A stretch of DNA of 41,585 nt from IMG/VR virus record IMGVR_UViG_3300008266_000889, positions 1-41,585 of that record; one strand, given 5' to 3'. The notes below the pieces were generated by a model. The model was given only the letters and a program-made list of their open reading frames with translations. It did not search any database and had not been told where the DNA came from. Shown piece by piece: positions 18,165 through 25,168 of this stretch (its first letter is position 1; every line of letters begins with the position of its first letter). Both the position numbers and the translations under genes were made by a program. The stretch comes from a virus.

Positions 18165-18380
18165 TTAGAATGTATTATTCTTCTTCTGGGCCTTACTCTC
18201 TTCCCGCTTCCGTCTACGGAACGCGTCTTGACTCTTCTTTTCAAGTCTTTTAGATTTCTTTAAGTAGAACTCTTTCTTCTTTAAATCTTCCATTAATTCA
18301 GCCCGCTTAACTTGCTTGACGAATTGTTGGAGGGCCCGTTCTAAATCAGACTGCTTATCGCCTTTTACTTCAACGTACAT
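18165..18380 (-). CDS. rpsU: Ribosomal protein bS21 homologue
   Basis: A 71-residue basic protein of the bS21 family, a 30S subunit protein near the anti-Shine-Dalgarno end of 16S rRNA that helps mRNA initiation. Visible family features are the N-terminal MYVEVKGDKQSDLERALQQF strand-helix, then KRAELMEDLKKKEFYLKKS (compare E. coli EVRRREFYEKP) and a basic C-terminal helix RRRKREESKAQKK. Length matches cellular bS21 (about 70). Start ATG 18380 has a strong GGAGG. Phage-encoded bS21 is known in other environmental phages and may replace host S21 to favour phage mRNAs. It lies in the head-assembly operon between the metalloprotein and gp22 genes. Confidence 0.83.
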   Translation of the reverse strand: MYVEVKGDKQSDLERALQQFVKQVKRAELMEDLKKKEFYLKKSKRLEKKSQDAFRRRKREESKAQKKNNTF

Positions 18381-18392
18381 ACTGCCTCCGTT

Positions 18393-18959
18393 TTACCGAG
18401 TAACTAATTTATATGCGAGGGTGACCATATCACCAATCGATTCATTATAAAACTTCTTTCTATTTTCTGGGGAAAGTTTGTGAGCCACCGTCACCAATAA
18501 TTTTGCGGTAAACCCATCCACGTACTGTTCATCAATCTTTTCTGGTTCACCCGTCTTAGCAACGTGTAAAATCTTCTCAATCTTATTGTTTTCCATATTT
18601 GTATGAAATCCCCAAGGACCAACGTTAAATATTTCTGGGCGAACTGTTCTAAACTTTCTCATCAATTCACCAGCCTTTGCGTTTGCTTCATTTTCAGTAT
18701 TTGACCCATCTTCACCATTTAATTCTTGACCATCTTCACGTTGCTTGTGATGAACTAATTCATGTGCTAATGTACGAAGAACATCGACGGGATGACGTTG
18801 CCCTTTAACAACAACAACTTCATCAGTAGAAGGATTGTATGTTCCAAAAGTCAAATGTTGAGCAGAATAATCATCACCTTCGAACTTAATGCTCTTAGGT
18901 AATGATTTTAATCCCAATTCTTTAACGGTGAACTTAACAAATTCCTTCGCTAATTTCAT
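18393..18959 (-). CDS. HExxH zinc metallopeptidase-like protein
   Basis: 188 residues with the zincin motif HELVH at residues 66-70 (TLAHELVHHKQ), where the two His bind zinc and Glu67 is the general base. A likely third ligand is Glu91 in the following helix (NTENEANAKAGELM). The N-terminal 60 residues form a small strand domain (FGTYNPSTDEVVVVKG) leading into the motif, like other small gluzincins. Its ATG overlaps the gp21 stop by 4 nt, so it is translationally coupled to the prohead protease. A role in head maturation or as a structural remnant is inferred from position. It has no signal peptide. Confidence 0.78.
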   Translation of the reverse strand: MKLAKEFVKFTVKELGLKSLPKSIKFEGDDYSAQHLTFGTYNPSTDEVVVVKGQRHPVDVLRTLAHELVHHKQREDGQELNGEDGSNTENEANAKAGELMRKFRTVRPEIFNVGPWGFHTNMENNKIEKILHVAKTGEPEKIDEQYVDGFTAKLLVTVAHKLSPENRKKFYNESIGDMVTLAYKLVTR

Positions 18960-19543
18960 TTTACTTCACTTAAGAAATCGTATACAAGTGAATCGATACG
19001 TGAATATGGGGTAATGATTTGACTCTTAGTGTTTTCATTGATGAAAGCGCCGTGAGTACTTGGGTTACTGACGATATCGAAACAGATGAGACTGAAATCG
19101 TCTTGTACTTCTACCGTACTTTCGCCCATTTGACGAACCGACCCCATACCACGTGATGAGACACCGAGACGAATATTGTTCTTGATAAGTTCACGAACGA
19201 TATTGCCAGATGGGGTTGAAAGGATTTCGATATTTCCTCGAACGTCTTGACCTTCAAACCAAAGGTCGGTGACGTTACAGCATACATTCTTTAAGTTAAC
19301 AACTGGACTTTCTGGATGGTCGAGTTCCCCAAGTGCCCGGCGTTGTACAACGAAATTTTCTTTGTATAGTCCTGCTTCTCTCGAAAGAATTTCCCGAGGA
19401 TAAATACGCCCATTTTGATTCTTTGCTTCAGCACGTTGAAGAAGTACATTCTTTAACATTAATGGCTTAGTAACATCGGCTGCTTCAACTAGAAGGTCTT
19501 TACCGTATTCGATAACGTTGTATTCAACTAATAGGTTCTTCAT
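18956..19543 (-). CDS. gp21: Prohead core protease gp21
   Basis: Serine protease that digests scaffold and trims head proteins, in T4 after [LI]-x-E. I start it at ATG 19543 (MKNLLVEYNVIEYG), with GAGG 7 nt upstream and 1 nt after the preceding stop; a GTG 7 codons earlier would overlap that gene. Length is 195 (T4 212). The fold's motifs are visible: AEAKNQNGRIYPREIL near 39-53; ALGELDHPES with catalytic His at 76; and LGVSSRGMGSVRQ with the catalytic Ser at 129 or 130; followed by FDIVSNPSTHGAF, a typical herpesvirus/T4 protease strand. The LLVE at residues 4-7 is a possible self-cleavage site. Confidence 0.93.
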   Translation of the reverse strand: MKNLLVEYNVIEYGKDLLVEAADVTKPLMLKNVLLQRAEAKNQNGRIYPREILSREAGLYKENFVVQRRALGELDHPESPVVNLKNVCCNVTDLWFEGQDVRGNIEILSTPSGNIVRELIKNNIRLGVSSRGMGSVRQMGESTVEVQDDFSLICFDIVSNPSTHGAFINENTKSQIITPYSRIDSLVYDFLSEVK

Positions 19544-19544
19544 A

Positions 19545-20048
19545 TTACTTTCCTCTGATGTCACGGACTTTGCCGGCTAGATGAATCAACCGAGCTTCCA
19601 ACTTTAATAATCCTTGTTGGGTCCGGCGATATAATGCCTCACTGGCAATTCCAGACTCACTTTGTAAACGGGCGTTCATTTTAATCATCCGTTCAACTTC
19701 TTGAAGATTCTTATTGACTTCTGAGATGGCCTTTGCAATCTTTTGATGTGGAGTCGCACTTTCATCTTTCTTATATTCGTGATACCGCATTTTTGCTTCT
19801 GCGAGGTTTTCTTTTTGCAATTGTTCCATCGTGTCTGCTCTACTCTTTAATTCTTCTTCCCCACGATGTGACAACGTATATCCCAATTGAGTAGCAACAT
19901 TCTTCATCTTTGCAATATTTTGTTTAATATTTCCACGGAATGCTTTTGCTGTTAAATAAGCTCCAGCCCCTGCAGAAGTACTAATTTCATTTAATTCTTC
20001 TTCAATAAGCTTACGGATATATGCTCTGAGCTTTTCTTCGTTGGTCAT
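19545..20048 (-). CDS. Coiled-coil protein upstream of the prohead protease, 167 aa
   Basis: Starts at ATG 20048, overlapping the previous stop by 4 nt (ATGA). The N-terminus is a charged helix, LRAYIRKLIEEELNEIS, followed by a short AGAGAYL linker and long Lys/Glu-rich helices (about 35-160) with clear coiled-coil character. It lies where T4 carries the small core genes 67 and 68, so a prohead core or scaffold-accessory role is plausible, but no sequence match to those is visible. LIE/IEE at 14-17 fits the [LI]-x-E cleavage pattern. Confidence 0.78.
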   Translation of the reverse strand: MTNEEKLRAYIRKLIEEELNEISTSAGAGAYLTAKAFRGNIKQNIAKMKNVATQLGYTLSHRGEEELKSRADTMEQLQKENLAEAKMRYHEYKKDESATPHQKIAKAISEVNKNLQEVERMIKMNARLQSESGIASEALYRRTQQGLLKLEARLIHLAGKVRDIRGK

Positions 20049-20932
20049 AGGGACTTGAGCTCCTTAAGGATTTCGTATCCAATTAACATAGCCGTCATAT
20101 GATTTTCTTTGATGGTTGTCGCGTTTTGGATACGTTGTAATTGTGTAACAACTTCTGCTAATTTAATACGAACGACCTTATCGGAGACTTTCTTAGCACG
20201 TTCTGAAATTTCTTTTGCCAATCTACGACTTTCTGACATTGTGTACTTCTTTAAATTACCAGTATTAGAAATATTATAGATATATTCTTGGAGAAGCTTC
20301 TTTTGTGCTTCATCCAATCCCTTATACTTTTCGTTAAAACGTTCAATTAAGATTCTGTAGGAAAGGAAACGAATATCATCGTCTTGACTGCGGATGATAG
20401 ATGCCAGTTCATTGTGTTCCTTGATTTCTTTTGTGACAGCCTTACCAGACAAATGTTCTACAATCGTAAATTGACTATTTGCTAATTCTTCAATGGTTGT
20501 GACATCACCGACGCCATTGACCGCTGCATCAAAATTCTTATAGATTGATGCGTAAATTTTATATGATGGAACGCGAGCTGCGAAAAATTCTTTCAAATCA
20601 AAATTCTTTTTAATTTCTTTAATTAAAAGGTATTTTTGTGTATCTAACGTATGTTGGTCAAGATTCTTTCGTTGTTCACTGACTAGCTTCAATAATTGAA
20701 ATGCCTTCTGTTCAGATAAGTTTTGAACATTAAAGAATGCGCGATACAACATCAATTCCTTTCCTAATTCTTTCTTAGAATTGAAGAATTCACGCATTAA
20801 CTTGACGGCTACTCCGTTTTGTTTGTTTTCCATTACGTCAGCTGTAATTTGACGTACTAGAAGTTCAAACAAAATGCCGGTGTTTCTCAACTTATTGTGT
20901 TTGATACTAGATTTCATAAGATAATCCGCCAT
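20045..20932 (-). CDS. Conserved head-region protein of unknown function, 295 aa
   Basis: Starts at ATG 20932 (MADYLMKSSIKHNKLRNTGILFELLVRQI). It is almost wholly helical and basic, with no catalytic motif or membrane segment. The KLRNTGILFELLVRQIT segment is typical of a protein found next to the portal gene in environmental T4-like phages, where function is unknown. It follows gp20 by 52 bp with a promoter-like box in the gap, and its stop overlaps the next start, so it leads the unit that includes gp21. It is probably a core or portal-associated protein, by position only. Confidence 0.8.
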   Translation of the reverse strand: MADYLMKSSIKHNKLRNTGILFELLVRQITADVMENKQNGVAVKLMREFFNSKKELGKELMLYRAFFNVQNLSEQKAFQLLKLVSEQRKNLDQHTLDTQKYLLIKEIKKNFDLKEFFAARVPSYKIYASIYKNFDAAVNGVGDVTTIEELANSQFTIVEHLSGKAVTKEIKEHNELASIIRSQDDDIRFLSYRILIERFNEKYKGLDEAQKKLLQEYIYNISNTGNLKKYTMSESRRLAKEISERAKKVSDKVVRIKLAEVVTQLQRIQNATTIKENHMTAMLIGYEILKELKSL

Positions 20933-20954
20933 AAGTGAATAAATACCTTATCAT

Positions 20955-20963
20955 ATATTAAAT
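20955..20963 (-). promoter_or_regulatory. TATTTAATA box, candidate late promoter for the gp21 unit
   Basis: The minus strand reads TACTATTTAATATAT, ending 22 nt before ATG 20932. It has one extra base compared with the other boxes. Confidence 0.4.
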
Positions 20964-20984
20964 AGTATGATATTTCCTAGTTCG

Positions 20985-22853
20985 TTAGTTTTCTATGTCT
21001 AAAATGTTATCTTCACTTAAGATACTAGGTTGTGCTGTACCAGATTTATGTGCGTTTAATTGTTTAATGAGGTTAGAAACTTCGTGATTTTCTAAGGATA
21101 ATGGTGACTTTTTGGTTGGCTTACGTAATTGTCCTACTCGTAAAGCTCCCAAGTTTTCCTTATGCCCAAGCGGGTCGCGGCCCCGTGGGTGACTATCTTG
21201 ACCATACTTTTGACCTTCTTTTGGACGACCTATCTTGGCTTCTTCTAATTCAGAGTCGTCACCACCTTCATCTTCAGTTGGCATATCTTCCAATGAAGCC
21301 AAAACATCAGCTACACTATCAATCTTTTGGTCTTCCGGAGCAGGTTCTTCTGCGGCTGGAGTTTCTGCTGGTTGTGTTGGTTGTTCTGGTTGCGTTGGTT
21401 GTTGTTGAGCTGCATCTAACTTTGCCAACATTTGCATATCTTGTTCAACTTTCTTTTGTTCTTCCTTCGCATCATCTTGAGCGATTTGAAGAATATTATG
21501 ATATACCCAATCACGGGAAAGGAACTTACTATTAGCAATTTGTTCTGCTAAGGAGACTTTTTCCTTCCACAAGTTTAACTTTTCTTGTTCGTAAATGACC
21601 GATGGTGAAGTCATTTCAAGCTCAAAGTCAATCAATTCTTCGTCGGTAAATCCTTGAACATATAAGTGAATAATTGCAATCTTGGTGAGTTCTGATACGA
21701 CAATACGTTGAATGCGTTCGATGGTACGAGCGAACCGAACGTCTTGTGCTGCCAATGATGCCTTACCACTATTATCTTCTTCGTACCCCAAGAATGACTT
21801 TGGTACCTTGAAGGCTGCCATCAACTTATTACGGAGATATTCGATATCTTCAATAGCGTTGAATTGGAGGCCTGGGAGATTGGTAATATCTGTTCCAGAA
21901 TCCTTACCACGAACTGGAAGATAGAAATCTTCCGTGATGTTCATCATATTGTAACGAAGATTGTAGTCACCCGTCTTTGGGTCCACTAATGGTACTTTCT
22001 TCATGCGGTCAATGATACGTTGCATATGCGTATCAATTTCAGCTGGTGGGATATTACCGATATCTACCAAGACCTTACGCTTGTCTGGTGCTCTCATAAT
22101 ACGATGAATTAACATCGCGTCTTCCATCAATTGAAGTTGCTTCCAAATACGACGACCGCCTTCAATCATCGCCTTTCCGTATGGAAGGAAGTTCGTATCA
22201 GAAAGGAGACGGAAGTGTGCGATTTCGTAATTATCAAATTCCTTCTTACCTAGTGCTAAGAAGTCATTTTCAATCTTGAACTTGACTGAGAATGGATTGC
22301 CTGGGTCTTGGCCTTCTACACGGATGGTTTCATAGATGGAAAGTGGAATAGCGTTTACCACACCGTACTTTTCATCGATGTCAAGGAATAAAAAGAAATC
22401 TCCATACTTAGCCATATTTCTGACCCATGGCCAGAGATTGAATTCAACATTCAATACATCATAGAATAAGTTATGGAGAATATCTTGAATTTGTTGGTTT
22501 TTTGAACGGATACTAAGTACTTGTCCGAATTCATCTTTTACAGTTGATTCGTCGGCGTAAATGTCCATAACCGATGAAATGATAGGGTCATTATCCATCA
22601 TATCATAGTCACGGAACAATTGAAGGCGTGACCCTTGGAATGCTGCTGACGATTCGTAACGACCACCAGCTGCACCATATCCTCCCGTCATTGATGAATA
22701 GACGCGGTGGTATCTATCAATACCGCGTCTATTGATAAACGACTGGATATTGTCGGTGTCAGCGACTTTTAATCTTTTACCGCCTACATTACGGACAACT
22801 GTATTTGTTGAAAACAGTTTCCGTAGGCGACCAAACACACTAGTATCTGCCAT
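20985..22853 (-). CDS. gp20: Portal vertex protein gp20
   Basis: Dodecameric portal at one head vertex; it nucleates prohead assembly, docks the terminase and later the neck. The 622 residues exceed T4 gp20 (524). Conserved parts include the N-terminal RLRKLFSTN, YDMMDNDPIISSVMDIYADEST, PYGKAMIEGGRRIWKQLQLMEDAMLIHRIMRAPDKR, DFYLPVRGKDSGTDITNLPG, and AAFKVPKSFLGYEEDNSGKASLAAQDVRFARTI (cited in short parts; all classic gp20). The extra length is a C-terminal acidic, Pro/Gln-rich, probably disordered tail from about residue 480. ATG 22853 has GAGGGG upstream. It lies downstream of gp17 and a set of small genes. Confidence 0.97.
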   Translation of the reverse strand: MADTSVFGRLRKLFSTNTVVRNVGGKRLKVADTDNIQSFINRRGIDRYHRVYSSMTGGYGAAGGRYESSAAFQGSRLQLFRDYDMMDNDPIISSVMDIYADESTVKDEFGQVLSIRSKNQQIQDILHNLFYDVLNVEFNLWPWVRNMAKYGDFFLFLDIDEKYGVVNAIPLSIYETIRVEGQDPGNPFSVKFKIENDFLALGKKEFDNYEIAHFRLLSDTNFLPYGKAMIEGGRRIWKQLQLMEDAMLIHRIMRAPDKRKVLVDIGNIPPAEIDTHMQRIIDRMKKVPLVDPKTGDYNLRYNMMNITEDFYLPVRGKDSGTDITNLPGLQFNAIEDIEYLRNKLMAAFKVPKSFLGYEEDNSGKASLAAQDVRFARTIERIQRIVVSELTKIAIIHLYVQGFTDEELIDFELEMTSPSVIYEQEKLNLWKEKVSLAEQIANSKFLSRDWVYHNILQIAQDDAKEEQKKVEQDMQMLAKLDAAQQQPTQPEQPTQPAETPAAEEPAPEDQKIDSVADVLASLEDMPTEDEGGDDSELEEAKIGRPKEGQKYGQDSHPRGRDPLGHKENLGALRVGQLRKPTKKSPLSLENHEVSNLIKQLNAHKSGTAQPSILSEDNILDIEN

Positions 22854-22863
22854 AACCCCTCAC

Positions 22864-23199
22864 TTAGTAAGTAAGAATTAAATCGACCGCCTTCATAATT
22901 GGGAAGAAGTCGATTTCTTTATTATCTTCTGCGATATCTTCAAGAACAAGTCGTAATTCAGCGACCTTGCCTACCAATACCATCTTTAATAACTTCCAGT
23001 GGTCGTGATTGAAGATAGTATATGGAGTTTCGTTTAGTGCTGTTGCTAATGTCTTTAATTCAACATAGGCGCCAGCCAATTTGTTTTGTTCGGCTTCACT
23101 TAATTGTGGTGCCAAATTTTCTAAAATAGCTTCAATACGCGTTAAACTAACGCGATTTTCTACGTTTTCTGACAATAAGTCCTTTAACTTTGTACTCAT
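22864..23199 (-). CDS. Small protein with capsid-targeting-like N-terminus, 111 aa
   Basis: I start it at ATG 23199 (MSTKLKDLLSENVENR) with GGAG 7 nt upstream and 1 nt after the previous stop; an ATG five codons earlier overlaps that gene and lacks a site. Residues 7-11 read DLLSE, matching the D-[IL]-L-x-E pattern seen at the start of three other proteins here and the [LI]-x-E cut pattern of T4 gp21. The rest is helical (IEAILENLAPQLSEAEQNKL and further) with no known motif. It could be an internal head protein; that is inference. Confidence 0.78.
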   Translation of the reverse strand: MSTKLKDLLSENVENRVSLTRIEAILENLAPQLSEAEQNKLAGAYVELKTLATALNETPYTIFNHDHWKLLKMVLVGKVAELRLVLEDIAEDNKEIDFFPIMKAVDLILTY

Positions 23200-23200
23200 T

Positions 23201-23416
23201 TTATTTCTCCACATACTTCTTAAGTAATGTATAATATTTTGGGTTCTCTGTCAAGTGGGCCGCGGCAATTTTTGCCGTCATTACCACGTTTCCATTCGTA
23301 ACATCTTTGTGTTCCATTTCTACATTCATTCCCATATGGAATTCTTTAGGGTCGAATGTATAACCCATTTTCTTTAATACAGCGTCGGAAATCTTCCGTG
23401 AGACTTTTTCTTTCAT
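23201..23416 (-). CDS. DUF5661-like small protein, 71 aa
   Basis: Start is set at ATG 23416 (MKEKVSRKISD), 1 nt after the preceding stop; an upstream in-frame non-ATG start would overlap that gene heavily. The sequence FDPKEFHMGMNVEMEHKDVT...VVMTAKIAAAHLTENPKYYTLLKKY follows a pattern I associate with the DUF5661 family (F-G-VE-EH, then A-KIA-HL-E-P-YYT-L). That family has no known function. The assignment is by memory of the pattern and needs a profile search. It is translationally coupled with its neighbours. Confidence 0.75.
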   Translation of the reverse strand: MKEKVSRKISDAVLKKMGYTFDPKEFHMGMNVEMEHKDVTNGNVVMTAKIAAAHLTENPKYYTLLKKYVEK

Positions 23417-23417
23417 A

Positions 23418-23834
23418 TTACCACTTCCGGCAAGACCAGTATCTTGCCTTAGTACGTGGACCTGGGTTTGCGCAGTTGTGTCTTGCACGGAATGACTTAC
23501 GACGAGCTGGATTAGACTTCTTAATTCTCATCGTCTTGTCACCAAAGTTGACCTTCTTAACGTTACCAGTGCTTGGGTCTTTTACGAATACTTTGAACTT
23601 TTTAACGTCACCCCGCATTGGTTTTCCAAGAGGAACTTTACGACCGTGGTATTCGGCCTCTTCAAGAGGTTCTGTAGCCGACCGTAAAATTTGCATTGCC
23701 AAGCACCGTGGACAATAATCTTCAATAATATCGTCTTCATTGATAGGAACGCAGTTTGGGACCATTTTGCCACTTTTGTCTTTCATCCCAACTTGCTTAT
23801 ATCCTTCCCAACAGGCTTCAGTAATATTTTCCAT
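23418..23834 (-). CDS. Small basic Cys-containing phage protein, 138 aa
   Basis: Starts at ATG 23834, overlapping the preceding stop by one base (TAATG). It has an N-terminal ACWEGYKQVGMKDKSGKMVPNC motif, a YCPRC pair, and a very basic C-terminal region: KKFKVFVKDPSTG, VKKVNFGDKTMRIKK, ARRKSFRARHNC, and a final RYWSCRKW. This C-terminal pattern recurs in many marine T4-like phage proteins of unknown function. The basic, Cys/Trp-rich tail suggests nucleic-acid or head binding, perhaps metal-linked. No catalytic motif is visible. Confidence 0.8.
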   Translation of the reverse strand: MENITEACWEGYKQVGMKDKSGKMVPNCVPINEDDIIEDYCPRCLAMQILRSATEPLEEAEYHGRKVPLGKPMRGDVKKFKVFVKDPSTGNVKKVNFGDKTMRIKKSNPARRKSFRARHNCANPGPRTKARYWSCRKW

Positions 23835-24169
23835 TATTCTTCTTCCTTCTTAAACGTGGATACCATTGTTGGTTTCCCACCCGGATTTCCTGCTTTACGT
23901 TTACGAGTGACTGCTGACCGCTTTTCACCCTTACTCATTGCTGCCGCAGAACGTGCTGGACGACACTTTGGATATTTACGTGACCCAGATGAACCACGTT
24001 CTCCCTTACCAGCAGAAGCTCCACACGGTGGATGCTTGCCGGTCTTTGGGTCTTTACGAGAAATATCAACCCACTTTTGACGAAGCCACTTACCAAGACT
24101 TCCCTTGGTTTTATACTTTTCGTCAAGGTCAATAGATACTTCAACTAATAAGTCGGAAAGTCGTGTCAT
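23834..24169 (-). CDS. Small very basic protein with capsid-targeting-like N-terminus, 111 aa
   Basis: Starts at ATG 24169, overlapping the previous stop by 4 nt. Residues 1-10 are MTRLSDLLVE, the same form as the T4 internal-protein targeting peptide (MKTYQEFIAE), with LVE as the cut site. The rest is Lys/Arg/Ser-rich with GKHPPCGASAGKGERGSSG, YPKCRPARSAAAMSKGEKRS and RKRKAGNPGGKP, a low-complexity basic pattern found in small phage proteins. A DNA-binding internal head protein is plausible by inference. Confidence 0.78.
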   Translation of the reverse strand: MTRLSDLLVEVSIDLDEKYKTKGSLGKWLRQKWVDISRKDPKTGKHPPCGASAGKGERGSSGSRKYPKCRPARSAAAMSKGEKRSAVTRKRKAGNPGGKPTMVSTFKKEEE

Positions 24170-24501
24170 ACTGGTTTTGATTTAGTTATGCCGCCACTTT
24201 TTCGCTTTTTGCGACCAGCACAATGTGCTCGTTGACTAAAACCTTTTGGATTACTACAATCGATAGACTTCTTATATTTCTTTGTCCACTTTTCATCTAT
24301 GGAATCTAACCCAACTCTTGCCATAAACTCTTTTGGATTGATTTCAATTTTACTTTGTTTAAAATCTTTTAATCTATCCATTGCCATTTCTTTTCTATTA
24401 TCGATATCTTTTACTTGATTAAGCATATCAACAACCCCGTCAATCATCTCTTTTTGATGAGGTTGTTCTTCTTCAAGTAAGATATCCATTAACTTAATCA
24501 T
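24166..24501 (-). CDS. Small protein with capsid-targeting-like N-terminus and basic Cys tail, 111 aa
   Basis: I start it at ATG 24501 (MIKLMDILLEEEQ), overlapping the previous stop as ATGA; a TTG six codons earlier is rejected. Residues 1-10, MIKLMDILLE, fit the D-[IL]-L-x-E pattern. The middle is helical and charged (IDGVVDMLNQVKDIDNRKEM), and the tail is SIDCSNPKGFSQRAHCAGRKKRK, a motif seen in many small proteins of marine T4-like phages. It is possibly an internal head protein by inference. Confidence 0.78.
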   Translation of the reverse strand: MIKLMDILLEEEQPHQKEMIDGVVDMLNQVKDIDNRKEMAMDRLKDFKQSKIEINPKEFMARVGLDSIDEKWTKKYKKSIDCSNPKGFSQRAHCAGRKKRKSGGITKSKPV

Positions 24502-24803
24502 TTTTTTCCCTTCTTCCAACCACCACCCATACTCTTATATTTCTTTGCTGCCCATAAGTTAGCGTATGCAGATGGATAGACCTTGAACTTTGAACGTGCT
24601 GCTGCCTTAGCCTTTGCCCACTTGTCTGGGCTAGTTGGGATATTCCGTTCTAAGATATCACTGATACGTGCAGTACGGATTGCTAAATCTTTTGGGTCAG
24701 TGGAAGGCATTTCTTCTGGTTGTTCTTGACCAAAATCTCCTTTGGTTTGGTTGAATACCGCCCCATCGGAATATCCTTCTGGAAAAAAGTCTCTGTATCT
24801 CAT
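24498..24803 (-). CDS. Small conserved phage protein with YPSAYAN motif, 101 aa
   Basis: Starts at ATG 24803; the Shine-Dalgarno is weak, so it may depend on translation of the gene just upstream, whose stop is 2 nt away. The N-terminal half is acidic and polar (RYRDFFPEGYSDG). The C-terminal half is KWAKAKAAARSKFKVYPSAYANLWAAKKYKSMGGGW in pattern, a short domain that recurs in phage and giant-virus small proteins with no known role. Its last codons overlap the next start. Confidence 0.78.
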   Translation of the reverse strand: MRYRDFFPEGYSDGAVFNQTKGDFGQEQPEEMPSTDPKDLAIRTARISDILERNIPTSPDKWAKAKAAARSKFKVYPSAYANLWAAKKYKSMGGGWKKGKK

Positions 24804-24805
24804 TT

Positions 24806-25168
24806 TTACTTTAAAAATTTAAGCTTGTAATGTGTACTGGAAATTAACCCTGAAATTTCATCAATCGTGTTATTAAGTTCACCGTCTTGTGGTAAATCTT
24901 TACGAGCGTTATCCACATATGACAATAAACCTGCAAAATATCGAAGGGTTGAATCATCTTCAAAGATTTGGGTAGTTGGCTTATATCCCTTCAAAATACC
25001 ATACCGACCTTGATATGATTCTACATAAGTGTCAATTAAGTCCACGATACCTTCATAATACCCTTGTAATGCCTTATGTTGGGCATATGATTGGGTTTGA
25101 AGATGGAAGATATGTGCTTGTTCCCGGCTAGCGAGAAGCACTGAAATGAATTTTGCGACGGATTCCAT
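24806..25168 (-). CDS. Dps/ferritin-like helical protein, 120 aa
   Basis: Start set at ATG 25168 (MESVAKFISVLLASRE), overlapping the preceding stop by one base, with GGAAG upstream. Residues about 14-55 read REQAHIFHLQTQSYAQHKALQGYYEGIVDLIDTYVE in order, with His19, His22 and His31 and the acidic helix that follows. This is the pattern of DUF5856-type phage proteins, which look like one half of a Dps/ferritin four-helix bundle (compare Dps 'H-W-x-x-x-...-H'). Iron binding is possible but the full ferroxidase set is not obvious. It lies among small head-region genes. Confidence 0.75.
   Translation of the reverse strand: MESVAKFISVLLASREQAHIFHLQTQSYAQHKALQGYYEGIVDLIDTYVESYQGRYGILKGYKPTTQIFEDDSTLRYFAGLLSYVDNARKDLPQDGELNNTIDEISGLISSTHYKLKFLK

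Noticed and set aside
19541-19564. GTG start for gp21 seven codons upstream
   Set aside because: It overlaps the preceding gene and its codons contain the ribosome site used by ATG 19543.
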